Source: JALUZX01 sp964561605
GTDB lineage: Bacteria > Planctomycetota > UBA1135 > JALUZX01
Assembly: GCA_964561605.1 (NCBI GenBank)
Contig: CAZLQD010000010.1
Coordinates: forward strand, 124,001-188,000
Direction of reading: 5' to 3'
Length of the DNA: 64,000 bases
In this document: positions 1 to 9,572 of the stretch, one piece after another
Position numbering within the stretch: position 1 is the stretch's first letter
How the letters are laid out: each line of letters opens with the position of its first letter
Made by a program: the position numbers and the translations under genes
Notes under the pieces: model-generated
What the model was told of the DNA's origin: nothing
Databases searched by the model: none
Seen by the model: the letters and a program-made list of their open reading frames with translations, nothing else

Positions 1-2637
1 CTGGGCCCTGGCGCCCCTCAGGGAGTTGGTGACGCCCAGGGTGGGCTGGGTGGTCTCGATCAGGTGGAAGGAGGAACCTCCCCCGGCGGGGACGGCGCCC
101 CGGACCACGGCCTGGGCCAGGGTCCGGAAGTTCACCCAGCCCCTGGCACCCGAGGGGGTCACCTCGGTCCGGTAGTCCACGTAACCGGCCTGGACTCCCT
201 GGGTGTGGATCCCGGAGAACCGGTATTCGGGACCGAACTTCCCGGGAGCGGAGCTGTTGTCCAGGAACCTCGGGGCCGTGGGGTTGCTCGTCTGCCTCTG
301 GACGGCGCCGATGTAGATCCACTTGGACTGGACCCGGGAAAGGGCGCCGAAGGTGGCGGGGAGCTTGATGGGGTCGGGCTTCACCTGGCCTGCGGTGTAG
401 ATGATGTCCCGGGAGGGATCGGGAGCCATGAGTTCCACGATTCCCAGACCGCCGTACCCGCCGCGGTTCTTGGCCTTCTTCCGGGCCTGTTCGTACTTGC
501 TCCAGAAGCCGGTCTTGCCGATGCCGTTGGAGCCGATCCCGCCGTCGGCGGTCACGCTGAATCCGCTCACCTTGTTCTTGAGCTCGATCCTGCTCGAGGA
601 GATGAGGATCACCATCCCGCCCGAGCCTCCGCCGCCGCCGCCGCCGGCGCTGCAGTTCCCGTTGAGTTCCCCGCCGCCGCCGTTTCCTCCGTCGGCGGAG
701 ATCCTGCCCGTGGAGGTGACGGTGATGGGACCGATGGCCTTGATGATGATCACGCCGGCCCCGCCGCCGCCGCCGCCGCCCTTCTCGTTGTTGAAGAAGC
801 CCGCCGAGCCGCTGGGGAAGTTCCCCGTGACCTTGTCACCGCCGCCGCCGCCGCCCTGGCCCGCCACGGGGGCCTGGAGCTCGCCGTTGACGACGGTGAG
901 CCGGCCGTTCACGTCCCGGACGTCCCTTCCATAGAAGTTGTTGTCCGGATCCTTGTCCTTGAAGACCAGGGGGCCGGGGTTTCCGCCCAGGGGGGCGTTC
1001 TGCCCGATCACGGCGTCCGTGCCCTTGCCGGGACCGCCCTTACCCTTCTCGATGTCCCCCTGGGGGCCCGGGAGGATGTCCCCGAAGGTGGCCATGCTCC
1101 CGCCGCCGCCGCCGGCGCCCACGATGGGCTCGGTGGAGCCGAATCCCGTGTGGCCGCCCTTGCCGCCGCCGCCGACCACGCCGCCGGGGCCGTAACCGTC
1201 CTGACCCTTGGGGGAGGAGTCGGTCCGGTTCGGGGAGCCGGCACCGCCGTCTCCGCCGCCGCACACGCCCTTCCCGCCGGGAACGGGGGTATCGGCGCCC
1301 TTCACCGTGTCCACGATGGTTCCATCGCCGCCGTCGGCCGAGATGGTCCCTTCCACCACGACCTCACCCGAGGCGAGGAAGACCAGGGGATTGTGCCCCT
1401 CTCCCCTCACGGTCACGCCGGCGGGGATCTTGATGTCGTGGAAGTGGAAGACACCGCCCGAGACGGTGAAGGGGACTCCCTGCTTGGGAACCACCTGGGT
1501 GAAGTCGGTATTGAGGACCACGTCCTTCTGGGGCTCGTAGTCGAAGAGGGTCATGGTCCCCCCGAAGGAGAAGGAGGCCTTGAGCCGGCCGTCCTTCCAG
1601 TCGGCCAGGGGCTCCATGAAGGCCGCCTCCAGGTTCATCCGGGAACGGTCCCGGAAGTCCTCCACAAGGGCGTCGTACTGGAAGGGAGTGGCCCTCTTGG
1701 TCTTGAAGGAACCGAAGATCCTCTTGTAGGCCGGATCGGAGACGTTGGACTCGCCGGCGATGTCCTCGAAGGAGGCCTCGACGATCACGTGGATCTCGGC
1801 GTTGCTGGGGAGGACCCCGACGGGGGTCATGGCCACCTCGGCCCGGGAGGGAAGGTTGGCCACCAGTTTGAGCTGGACCGGGATCCGGGTCATCCTGGGG
1901 GGATTGGCGTAGGTCGGATCGGGGTCGTAGTACTCCAGGAAGATCCGATCGGTGTTGAAGTTGTTGGAAGCCGGGTTGATGGGCTGGTTGAAGACCAGGC
2001 GGATGGGCTCGTTGGCCTGGATGAAGAAGTTCAGGTCCTCCGTGGTCCCCTCGGGGGAGAGGGCGACCTTGTTGGGCCCGCCCGGTTTCAAGTCCATGAA
2101 GAGTTCCTGGGGCGTGGTCCCCTTGGGGGTGAAGAAGGTGAAGGACGCCCCGGCCTGGAGGGACTTCCCGTCGAGGGAACGGATCGTCGGAGTCCCGCGA
2201 ACGGCGCCGCCGGAGATCTCCACGTCGTAGCGCCGGCCGGGCTTGAACCCGCCGTTGTCGTAGAAGTTGTTCGTGGGGAACTTGGGGAGGAACTCCACGA
2301 TCCTCCGGTTCACCACGCCGTTCTCGACTTTGTAGCGGAACTCCCCCACCACCGTCTCACCCAGGGGGTTCCCCGAGCTGGGGTCCCTGGCGGTGAAAGA
2401 GAAGGAGTTGAGGCTCACCGTCGTCAGGTCCACGTCCTGGGTGAACTCCACGGCGATGGGCTGGTTCAGGAAGACCGTCCCCTGGTTCTTGGGAACGGTG
2501 TCCACCACGAAGAAGGCCCCGCCCGAGCCCTTGAGCCCTGCGGACTTGCTCGAGGTACCGCCGCTGCACCCGAAGAACAGGACCACCCCCGCCCCGGCGA
2601 GGGCCCCCGCTCTCAACACTCTAAGAAGGCTGCTCAT
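1..2637 (-). CDS. Large secreted lipoprotein with SbsA-type Ig-like domain and Gly-rich region (partial, C-terminus off window)
   Basis: The reading frame opens with ATG at 2637 and stays open for 879 codons to the left window edge, so the C-terminus is missing. The N-terminus is a lipoprotein signal: a hydrophobic run ending in the lipobox LFFGC, then a Ser/Gly linker. Next comes an SbsA-like Ig segment (FLNQPIAVEFTQDVDL). The second half is very Gly-rich, with poly-Gly runs encoded by GGC/GGN triplets, alternating with beta-strand-like segments such as IIIKAIGPITVTSTGRI. The protein is a clear paralogue of the gene at 6393-9572, aligning along its whole visible length (for example PEYRFSGIHTQGVQAGYVDYRT). 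A surface or outer-membrane-anchored role is inferred; no enzymatic motif is visible. It is the third of three tandem lipoprotein genes. Confidence 0.85.
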   Translation of the reverse strand, partial: MSSLLRVLRAGALAGAGVVLFFGCSGGTSSKSAGLKGSGGAFFVVDTVPKNQGTVFLNQPIAVEFTQDVDLTTVSLNSFSFTARDPSSGNPLGETVVGEFRYKVENGVVNRRIVEFLPKFPTNNFYDNGGFKPGRRYDVEISGGAVRGTPTIRSLDGKSLQAGASFTFFTPKGTTPQELFMDLKPGGPNKVALSPEGTTEDLNFFIQANEPIRLVFNQPINPASNNFNTDRIFLEYYDPDPTYANPPRMTRIPVQLKLVANLPSRAEVAMTPVGVLPSNAEIHVIVEASFEDIAGESNVSDPAYKRIFGSFKTKRATPFQYDALVEDFRDRSRMNLEAAFMEPLADWKDGRLKASFSFGGTMTLFDYEPQKDVVLNTDFTQVVPKQGVPFTVSGGVFHFHDIKIPAGVTVRGEGHNPLVFLASGEVVVEGTISADGGDGTIVDTVKGADTPVPGGKGVCGGGDGGAGSPNRTDSSPKGQDGYGPGGVVGGGGKGGHTGFGSTEPIVGAGGGGGSMATFGDILPGPQGDIEKGKGGPGKGTDAVIGQNAPLGGNPGPLVFKDKDPDNNFYGRDVRDVNGRLTVVNGELQAPVAGQGGGGGGDKVTGNFPSGSAGFFNNEKGGGGGGGAGVIIIKAIGPITVTSTGRISADGGNGGGGELNGNCSAGGGGGGGSGGMVILISSSRIELKNKVSGFSVTADGGIGSNGIGKTGFWSKYEQARKKAKNRGGYGGLGIVELMAPDPSRDIIYTAGQVKPDPIKLPATFGALSRVQSKWIYIGAVQRQTSNPTAPRFLDNSSAPGKFGPEYRFSGIHTQGVQAGYVDYRTEVTPSGARGWVNFRTLAQAVVRGAVPAGGGSSFHLIETTQPTLGVTNSLRGARAQ

Positions 2638-2657
2638 ACCTGGCTTCCTCTCTGTCC

Positions 2658-2684
2658 GCCCCCGGCCCATTCCGGGCCGGGGGC
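2658..2684 (-). terminator. GC hairpin between tandem lipoprotein genes
   Basis: A perfect 11-bp stem (GCCCCCGGCCC / GGGCCGGGGGC) with a 5-nt loop lies in the 73-bp gap between two minus-strand lipoprotein genes. No T-tract follows on the minus strand, so it is either a weak or factor-dependent terminator or an RNA-stabilising hairpin. Confidence 0.45.
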
Positions 2685-2710
2685 ATCGCTTGTCACCAAG
2701 TTTTTCCACG

Positions 2711-5700
2711 TCAACGATCGAAACGGTACACGATTCCCATGGAATCGAGGACCGGCGCCACCGGAGGCTCCACTTCGACGTTGTTCTCGAAGATGAGCCG
2801 CCAGTTGAAATAGTTTACCTTGGAAGGGTCCATGGGGGCCCCTTTGGTGCTCTTCAGTTTCCTGGGATCCAGGAGATCGTTGGGACTCTCCAGGTAGTCC
2901 GAGGCGCCCAGGAAGTAGAGTTCCGACTGGGAGAAGATGTGGGCCTCCCAGGCGGCCAGGGGGTTCAGCATGTTCCCCGCGAGGGAGCCCATGCCCTCCT
3001 CCTCGGCCGAACGGAACTGGGGAACGATCCGGGTCCCCTGGGGCATCTTGGGCAGGGGCGGCTCGAAGACCAGGTCGAAGACCTGGGGCCTGGCGGCGGC
3101 CGGGAAGTTGGCCAACCTGGGGTCCTTGTAATTCGCCGAATTGGGCGCCTTGTTGGGGTCGTGGATCTTCACGAACCCGAAGGTGAGGACGGAGATCCTC
3201 TTGAGGAAGTCCACCCGGATCCAGTAGACCGAGTTGTCCCCGGGAGGAGTGCTGGCGCCCGTGGAGGGCACGAAGCCGCCCTGGGCCGTGGTCTGGTTGT
3301 CAGGCTCGATGTAGACCGGCTGCCCCCCCGGCTTCAGGGGAGGATTGGGATACCCCGGAGGCCTGTACCCGCCGCCCGAGTAGACCCGGAAGTTGGGCCT
3401 GGGGTTGGACTGGATGGCGAGGGCGATCTGCCACCCGTTGGCGCCGTTGGTCTTCCCGTTCACCAGGGGATCGTCGGGCCAGACGAAGAAGTCCGCCAGG
3501 AGGGGAAGGGCGATCACGGGAAGGGTGTTGGGCGTGCTTCCCCGGAAATTCGGCTTGGAGAGGGTGGTGAGACCCTTCGTCAGGAAGGGAGAGAGCACGG
3601 CCTCGGTGTTCCCGCCGCCCAGGCGCATGTCGCGTTCGTCCCTGAAGGTGAGATAGGGCTTCTTGAACTCCGGGAAGGGAAGGTAGCGCCACTTGTTGTG
3701 GGGCTCGAAGATCGCCAGGGACTTCCGGATCTCCAGCTTCTGGCTCTCGAAGGCCACGACGGGCTGGGAACGGTCCACGTAGTTGTCCCGGAAGACCGTG
3801 GAAAGGCCCGAATTGGGGAACTGGGGAAGGGAGCTTCCCATACCCACGCAAGGCGAAGGCCTGTGCTCGGAGTGGGCCAGGTAGAGGGAGACCTTGTCGA
3901 AGACGTCGTAGAAGATCTGCCCCAGCCGGAAGGGGGCCCACCACATGGCCTCCACGTCCAGGTCGAAATCGAAGGGATTCAACCGGGACAGGGAGAGATC
4001 CACTTCCCGCCAGCAGGTCTGGAGGCGGCATCCCATGGGGTTGAGGGGGTTCTGGATGGGATTCCCGAAGACCACGCTCGCCGTGGGAGTGGACTTGGTT
4101 CCGGGCGGACAGAAATGGAGCTTCGGATCGGAAGGCTCGGGCACCTGGTTCAGGTTGTCCACGTAGGAGGAGAACCGGGCCGTGGGCCGCCCCATGACCC
4201 TTCCTCCGGGAAGGAGGACACCTGCGCCGAACCAGTCCTTCACGCCGGGATTGGGATCCTCGTCGTCCGTGAGGAAACGCCTGGCGACGTTGGCCACCCT
4301 GTTGGTGGGGGCGTCGGACTGGATGGTGAAGTCCACCCGGAAGAAGGTCTGGGTGGAGCCCTGCAGGTCCACCGGGTTTCCGGCCAGGTCCTTCACGCCG
4401 TTCTTGTCGGTGAGCAGGTAGAGATAGAAGAGGTCCGTTGGATCGGGGGGATCCTGCCCCTTGCTGCGGTAGAGGCTGGGATCCCAGGGGCCCTTGGCCT
4501 TCCCGGTCTTGCTGTGGATCCGGTCGTGGTAGAACCCCAGGGGAGGCTGGGAGCGGATCACCCGCTGGGCCCCGTCCTCGTCGTAGATCCTGGAGACGAT
4601 CAGGCCCGCCGTCCCTTTCTGGGGATCCAGGACGGTCTCGATGTCGCTGTCCACCGAGAGGACCAGGGTGTCGAAGGCCCTGAGGGTGCCCAAGTCCACG
4701 GGCTTGGTGAACCGGACGATCACGCTGGCGAAGGGGGAGATGTTGTCCGTCGGATACCTGGGATCGGGCGCCGGCGGAGAGAAGGTCAGGAAGTACCTGG
4801 GGTCGTCCTTGGGAAGGACCATGTCCTGGCCGGACTTGGTCTTCACCACCCTCTGGGACTCGAAGATGGAGACCTGGATGATGTCCGTCGGGAGGAAGGC
4901 TCCCGTCTTGGGGTCCTTGTCCAGCCGGAATCCCTCGGCGTTGTCCACCTTGACCCGGTAGTGCACTTTCGGCTGGCCGTACTTGTCCAGGATGACCTTG
5001 CCCTTGGAATCGCGGAAGACGATCTTGGTGGGCTGGGCCACCACCGTCGCCCTGGCGACGATCTTCCCGCGGACCACCTGCTTGAACACGTCGAAGGGGT
5101 CGATCTCCACGGGGGAGTAGTAGTCCGTGTCACCCGCCTTGAGGTACTTCTGGGTATGCTTCATGGCGTCCTGGTAGATCGTGAGGAAGTTCCCCTCGGG
5201 AGTCTTCTCCACGGCCAGGAGCTTCACCAGGCTCTCCCCCACGATCCTGGGCGGGACCGGGTCGTTCAGGAAGCCGTTGGAAAGGGAGGGATCCTTGTCC
5301 TTGGAATTCCCCGAGCGGAAATCCCGGATGATGGACTTCACCCCGTAGGCGTCCAACCCGACCAGCAGGGGGCTCTGCTCCCGCAGGCCCTTGATCCGGA
5401 TGGCCCCCTCGAGGGGAAGGGCGATGCGGATGTTGGCCCCCGTGGAGCCCGGGCTGCTGGCGGGAAGGCCCGTGGCGTTGTTGGGGATCCCCAGATCGGG
5501 GCCCTCTTCACCGAGGATGACCGGATCCAGGACAAGGACGTTCCCCTTGTAGACCACCCGGATGGGGATGATCTTGAAGCTCCCCTTCCCCTTGGTGGGA
5601 TCCCCCTGGATCTCCAGGAGCTGGACGGCCCTGGTGTTCCTGAGGCCGATGGGACGGCCGTGCTCGTCCTGGACGGTGAAGAAGTCCTGGCTCAACCCCA

Positions 5701-6235
5701 GGGGCTTGCTGAAGGTGAGCTTGATGGCGCCGTTCCTGGGAGCGACGTCGAAGGGCTTCTTGTTCACGTCCTGGCCGTAGTAGGAGGCCCCCAGGTTCTT
5801 CAAGTGGTCGTCCAGCTTGTCGAAGGCCTCGAGGAACTTGGGGTTGGTGGGAACGCCGTTCACGAGCTTGGGATCGATCTCGATCACGAGTTTCTCCTGG
5901 CCCGTGGCGGCGTCGGCCGAGGCGAAGTGGTAGACCACGTCGGAAGGGGACTTTCCTGCGCGGACGTCGTCCTTGATGTCCGTGCCGATGACCACGTCCT
6001 TCTCGACCAGGACCGTCTCCTCGATGGTCTGGTTCCCGACCTTCCTCCTGGCCACACCGTAGACGTCCACCAGGCGTCCGGACTCCACCCTGAGGAGATC
6101 CGAATTTCCCATGGAGACGGCCGAACCACCCGAGGCGCCGCCCCCGCCGCCGCCGGAACACCCGAAGACCAGGGCTCCCACCAGGGAGGCGAGAGCGATC
6201 CGGGTGAAGGAAAACCTCTTGGTAAGATTCTTCAT
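2711..6235 (-). CDS. Large secreted lipoprotein with SbsA-type Ig-like domains
   Basis: 1174 residues from ATG 6235, which has GGAGG about 10 nt upstream. An open extension 40 codons further upstream is rejected because the lipoprotein signal (MKNLTKRF followed by a hydrophobic core and lipobox LVFGC) starts here. A poly-Gly linker follows the Cys. At least two segments look like bacterial SbsA-type Ig-like (Big_5) repeats: one near residues 185-235 (VAPRNGAIKLTFSKPLGL) and one near 540-580 (ISPFASVIVRFTKPVDL). The rest has no recognised motif. It lies between two paralogous Gly-rich lipoproteins on the same strand but lacks their Gly-rich half. It is probably displayed on the cell surface; its substrate or partner is unknown. 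Confidence 0.85.
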   Translation of the reverse strand: MKNLTKRFSFTRIALASLVGALVFGCSGGGGGGASGGSAVSMGNSDLLRVESGRLVDVYGVARRKVGNQTIEETVLVEKDVVIGTDIKDDVRAGKSPSDVVYHFASADAATGQEKLVIEIDPKLVNGVPTNPKFLEAFDKLDDHLKNLGASYYGQDVNKKPFDVAPRNGAIKLTFSKPLGLSQDFFTVQDEHGRPIGLRNTRAVQLLEIQGDPTKGKGSFKIIPIRVVYKGNVLVLDPVILGEEGPDLGIPNNATGLPASSPGSTGANIRIALPLEGAIRIKGLREQSPLLVGLDAYGVKSIIRDFRSGNSKDKDPSLSNGFLNDPVPPRIVGESLVKLLAVEKTPEGNFLTIYQDAMKHTQKYLKAGDTDYYSPVEIDPFDVFKQVVRGKIVARATVVAQPTKIVFRDSKGKVILDKYGQPKVHYRVKVDNAEGFRLDKDPKTGAFLPTDIIQVSIFESQRVVKTKSGQDMVLPKDDPRYFLTFSPPAPDPRYPTDNISPFASVIVRFTKPVDLGTLRAFDTLVLSVDSDIETVLDPQKGTAGLIVSRIYDEDGAQRVIRSQPPLGFYHDRIHSKTGKAKGPWDPSLYRSKGQDPPDPTDLFYLYLLTDKNGVKDLAGNPVDLQGSTQTFFRVDFTIQSDAPTNRVANVARRFLTDDEDPNPGVKDWFGAGVLLPGGRVMGRPTARFSSYVDNLNQVPEPSDPKLHFCPPGTKSTPTASVVFGNPIQNPLNPMGCRLQTCWREVDLSLSRLNPFDFDLDVEAMWWAPFRLGQIFYDVFDKVSLYLAHSEHRPSPCVGMGSSLPQFPNSGLSTVFRDNYVDRSQPVVAFESQKLEIRKSLAIFEPHNKWRYLPFPEFKKPYLTFRDERDMRLGGGNTEAVLSPFLTKGLTTLSKPNFRGSTPNTLPVIALPLLADFFVWPDDPLVNGKTNGANGWQIALAIQSNPRPNFRVYSGGGYRPPGYPNPPLKPGGQPVYIEPDNQTTAQGGFVPSTGASTPPGDNSVYWIRVDFLKRISVLTFGFVKIHDPNKAPNSANYKDPRLANFPAAARPQVFDLVFEPPLPKMPQGTRIVPQFRSAEEEGMGSLAGNMLNPLAAWEAHIFSQSELYFLGASDYLESPNDLLDPRKLKSTKGAPMDPSKVNYFNWRLIFENNVEVEPPVAPVLDSMGIVYRFDR

Positions 6236-6317
6236 CTTCTTCCGCTCCTCCACGCATGGAGTTCCAGGAAAGACCGGGCCTCCCGGGCTCCGGCCGTGAA
6301 AATCGAAGGGACGGAAA

Positions 6318-6340
6318 CTTCCCCCCCGGAAGGGGGGAAG
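6318..6340 (-). terminator. Possible terminator after the 6393-9572 lipoprotein gene
   Basis: A 9-bp stem (CTTCCCCCC / GGGGGGAAG) with a 5-nt loop sits downstream of the lipoprotein gene that ends at 6393. On the minus strand it is followed by only a short T-tract (TTTCC), so it is a weak candidate. Confidence 0.4.
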
Positions 6341-6392
6341 GAAACCGCCTTGCAATCGTCGAAAAAGCCGTGCAAAGTCCGCCGCTCCACGT

Positions 6393-9300
6393 CTAGAACC
6401 GGAAAGGCAGGACCAGCCTCCTCACCTCCGGTCTGGGGGTGGAAGGCTGGAGCTCGCCGTAGGAATGGGGAACCCCCGGGTCGGCCGGGTTGTAGGAGAG
6501 GTTGAACAGGACGTCGAACATCACGTAGGGCCTGCCCAGGTATTTCCCGGAACCGTCCTTCCAGAACTTCTCACGCTCCGAGGGAGTCTCCAGGTCGTAG
6601 GCGAACCCCTTGGCCGGATACCGGTCGATGGGATTCCCCTGGCTGTCGAAGCCGGAGCAGGCGGCGAAGCCGAACCGTACGCTCACGACGGGAGAGGCCG
6701 TCTTTCCTTCCACCCTCAGGGGGAAACCTTCGGCCCCGGCCGTCCAGATGTCGAAGTACTTCCCCACGACCCGGAACGCGTTCCCCGCCAGGGAGGCGCT
6801 GAAGGCGGAACCGCCCTCGGGGGAGAGGTAGATCTTGTTGTCCGTATTCCCGAGGACCAGCCACTCTCCGAGGACGTTGGCTCCGCCCTGGACCACCTGG
6901 AGCCTGGCGCCCTTGAGGCGGTTGACCTGGCCCAGGCCTCCCTTGGCGTACTCCACGACGTGGAAGGAGGATCCGTTCCCGGCGGGAACGGCCTTGGTCA
7001 CCGTTCCCTCGACGATGACGGGGAAGTAGAACCAGCCCGTGGCCTTCCCGGGGCCGGATACGGAGGTCCTGTAGTCCACGTACCCCGCCTGGGGACCGGA
7101 CTTGTGGAGGCCGGCGAACCGGTACTCCGGTCCCCGCTTCCCTGCGGCCAGGGCCGGATCCAGGTACCGGGGCCAGGAGGAGTTCTTGGTCTGCCTGACC
7201 GTGGCCCCCGTGAAGATCCACTTGGAGCGGGCCCGGGAGAGGAACCCGAAGGTGGAGGGAAGCCGGATCGGCTCGGGCCGGATCTGGCCCTGGGGGATCA
7301 CGATGTTGTTCACCGGATCGGGAGCGAAGAGCTCCACCAGGCCCATGCCTCCGAAACCGCCCCGGTTGGGCCGGCCGATGTTCCGCCTGGGATACTTGGA
7401 GGAGAAACCTCCGCCGCCTCCGTAGGTTCCGGTGGTGCCCACGCCGCCGTCGGCCGAGACGGGGAAGAGCCCGTTCTGGATGGAGGCCGAATCCTTGGCC
7501 TCGATCTGGATCTTCTGGGCCGACATGAGGATCACCGTCCCCCCCGCTCCGCCGGCGCCGCCGCCGCCCTGGTTGCAGGAGCCGGCCGCCTCGCCGCCGC
7601 CGCCGTTGCCGCCGTTGGCCGTGATCCGCCCCGTCTTGGTGACGATGATCGGGCCGATGGCCTTGATGATCAGCACGCCGCCGCCGGCGCCGCCTCCGCC
7701 GCCCTTGTTGTCGGCGGGGAACCCGGGGTTGGGGACCGTCGACGCGGGAATCCGGTCTCCCCCGCCTCCGCCGCCCTGCCCGCCGAGGGGGGCCTTCAAT
7801 TCACCGATGACGATGGTGTCCCGGCCGTTGATGGTCCGGACGTCCCGGCCGTAGAAGTTGTTGTCAGGGTCCTTGTCCGTCCAGACCACCGGGCCCGGTT
7901 CTCCTCCCTTGGGAGTGGAGTTGGGGCCCAGGACGGCGTCGTAGAGACCGCCGTCGCCGCCCTTCCCCGTCATCTGGGTGAAGGAGGAAGCCAGGTACTT
8001 CGGGTCGCCCTTGGTGGTGTAGCTTCCGCCGCCGCCGCCGGCGCCGTAGCAGGTGCTGGTGGAACCGCCGTAGGCGGAATGGCCGCCCTTGCCGCCGCCG
8101 GAAGGCGTATTGTTGGGACCGAAACCGTCGTCACCCTTCTTGGAGGAAGTGACCGTCACGGGCGATCCCTGGCCGCCCTTGCCGCCCTGGCACACCCCGA
8201 TTCCTCCGGGGGTGGAGAAGTTCGCCGAGGCGAGGGTGTCCACCCGGTCCCCGTTGCCTCCGTCCACCGAGAGGACTCCCCTTACTTCGACGGTTCCCGT
8301 CGCCAGGAAGACCAGGGGGTTCGTCCCCTGGCCGCGGACCTGCACCCCCTCGGGGATCAGGATGTTCCGGAACTCGAAGATTCCGCCGGAAACGGTATAG
8401 GGAATCCCCTGCTTGGGAACGACCTGGGTGAAATCGGTATTGAGGATCAACTCCTTGTCGTGGGGCTCGAAGTCGAAGAGGGTGACGGAGCCTCCGAAGT
8501 CGAAGGAGGCCTGGAGCTTTCCCTTGCCCCACATGGCCAGGGGCTCCTTGTGGGGCGCCTCCATGTCGAACAAGGTCTTCTCCCGGAAGTCCTCGACGAT
8601 GGCGTCGTACTGGAAGGAGGTGGCCGGTGCGGTCTTGAACTTCCCGAAGACCCTGGTGAAGGCCGGGTCTCCCAGGTTGGACTCGCCGGCGATGTCCTCC
8701 AGCTCGGGCTCCACGATCACCTCGATCTCGGCGTTGCTGGGAAGGACCCCCTTGGGGGTCAGGGTGACCACCGCCTTCTCGGGTAGGTTCTGGGCGAGCT
8801 TCAGGATCGCCGGGATCCGGGTCATCCCCGAGAGGTTCAGGTCCGGATCCTTGTATTGCATGTAGATGTGCTTGTCGTTGAAGCTGAGGGAAGAGGGATT
8901 GAGAGGTTGGTTGAAGACCAGGGTGACGGCCTCGAGGCCTCCGCCCATGAAGAAGTTGAGCTTCTCCACGGTGTCCTCGGGATCGAGGGAGACCTTCTTG
9001 GGGCCGCCGGGTTTGCTGTCGTAGAAGAGCTCTTCCGGCGTGGAGCCGTTGGGAGTGGTGAAGGAGAAGGTGAACCCCCGCTGGAGGACCTGGCCGAAGA
9101 CCGAGCGGATCACCGGCGTGGTCTTGGACTCGGCGCCGTTCAGGTGGACCTCGTAGCGCCTCCCGGGCCGGAACCCGCCGTTGTCGAAGGTGTCGTTCGT
9201 GGGGAAGGTGGGCAGGAACTGGATCACCCGCTTGTTCACCCCCCCGTTGAAGGCCGGAGCATAGCTGAACCGGCCGATCACCTGCTCGCCCGTGGACCGG

Positions 9301-9572
9301 CCCGACCTGCTGTCGTAGGCCGTGAAGGACCAGGAGTTGAGGTCCACCGAGGAGAGGTCCACATCCTGGGTGAAGGTCACCTGGATGGCCTGATTCAGGA
9401 AGACCACTCCGTTGTTGGGCGGTTCAGACTCCTTCACCAGGAAGGCGCCGCCCGAACCGGGGGCGCCGGCCTTGGCCGTGGTGGAGGATCCCCCACCGCC
9501 GCAGGACGCGAAAAAGCCCAGGGCGGCGGCGGCCACCGCCCAGGAAAACACCTTCTTCGCCACGTTCTTCAT
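6393..9572 (-). CDS. Large secreted lipoprotein with SbsA-type Ig-like domain and Gly-rich beta region
   Basis: 1059 residues. It starts with MKNVAKK, a hydrophobic core and a lipobox (FFASC) followed by Gly/Ser. Residues about 45-150 form an SbsA-like Ig domain (FLNQAIQVTFTQDVDL), and a second Ig-like segment appears near 205-310. From about 385 to 770 the chain is dominated by Gly-rich blocks (poly-Gly up to GGGGGG) alternating with strand-like segments (VLIIKAIGPIIVTKTGRI, GGTVILMSAQKIQIEA), consistent with a repetitive right-handed beta fold. The C-terminal part is non-repetitive. It is a full-length paralogue of the truncated gene at 1-2637, so it shows what that protein's end should look like. 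A surface adhesin or scaffold role is inferred only. Confidence 0.88.
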   Translation of the reverse strand: MKNVAKKVFSWAVAAAALGFFASCGGGGSSTTAKAGAPGSGGAFLVKESEPPNNGVVFLNQAIQVTFTQDVDLSSVDLNSWSFTAYDSRSGRSTGEQVIGRFSYAPAFNGGVNKRVIQFLPTFPTNDTFDNGGFRPGRRYEVHLNGAESKTTPVIRSVFGQVLQRGFTFSFTTPNGSTPEELFYDSKPGGPKKVSLDPEDTVEKLNFFMGGGLEAVTLVFNQPLNPSSLSFNDKHIYMQYKDPDLNLSGMTRIPAILKLAQNLPEKAVVTLTPKGVLPSNAEIEVIVEPELEDIAGESNLGDPAFTRVFGKFKTAPATSFQYDAIVEDFREKTLFDMEAPHKEPLAMWGKGKLQASFDFGGSVTLFDFEPHDKELILNTDFTQVVPKQGIPYTVSGGIFEFRNILIPEGVQVRGQGTNPLVFLATGTVEVRGVLSVDGGNGDRVDTLASANFSTPGGIGVCQGGKGGQGSPVTVTSSKKGDDGFGPNNTPSGGGKGGHSAYGGSTSTCYGAGGGGGSYTTKGDPKYLASSFTQMTGKGGDGGLYDAVLGPNSTPKGGEPGPVVWTDKDPDNNFYGRDVRTINGRDTIVIGELKAPLGGQGGGGGGDRIPASTVPNPGFPADNKGGGGGAGGGVLIIKAIGPIIVTKTGRITANGGNGGGGEAAGSCNQGGGGAGGAGGTVILMSAQKIQIEAKDSASIQNGLFPVSADGGVGTTGTYGGGGGFSSKYPRRNIGRPNRGGFGGMGLVELFAPDPVNNIVIPQGQIRPEPIRLPSTFGFLSRARSKWIFTGATVRQTKNSSWPRYLDPALAAGKRGPEYRFAGLHKSGPQAGYVDYRTSVSGPGKATGWFYFPVIVEGTVTKAVPAGNGSSFHVVEYAKGGLGQVNRLKGARLQVVQGGANVLGEWLVLGNTDNKIYLSPEGGSAFSASLAGNAFRVVGKYFDIWTAGAEGFPLRVEGKTASPVVSVRFGFAACSGFDSQGNPIDRYPAKGFAYDLETPSEREKFWKDGSGKYLGRPYVMFDVLFNLSYNPADPGVPHSYGELQPSTPRPEVRRLVLPFRF

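Noticed and set aside
620..860. CCG triplet arrays resembling a repeat array or CRISPR
   Set aside because: They are in-frame poly-Gly codons of a lipoprotein; there are no spacers or regular repeat units.
64..2796. Long plus-strand open frame opposite the first lipoprotein gene
   Set aside because: GC-rich DNA leaves antisense frames open. The translation lacks any domain and the minus-strand frame has a signal peptide and a paralogue.
2393..6505. 1370-codon plus-strand open frame
   Set aside because: It is antisense to the SbsA-type lipoprotein gene, has low-complexity composition and no motif.
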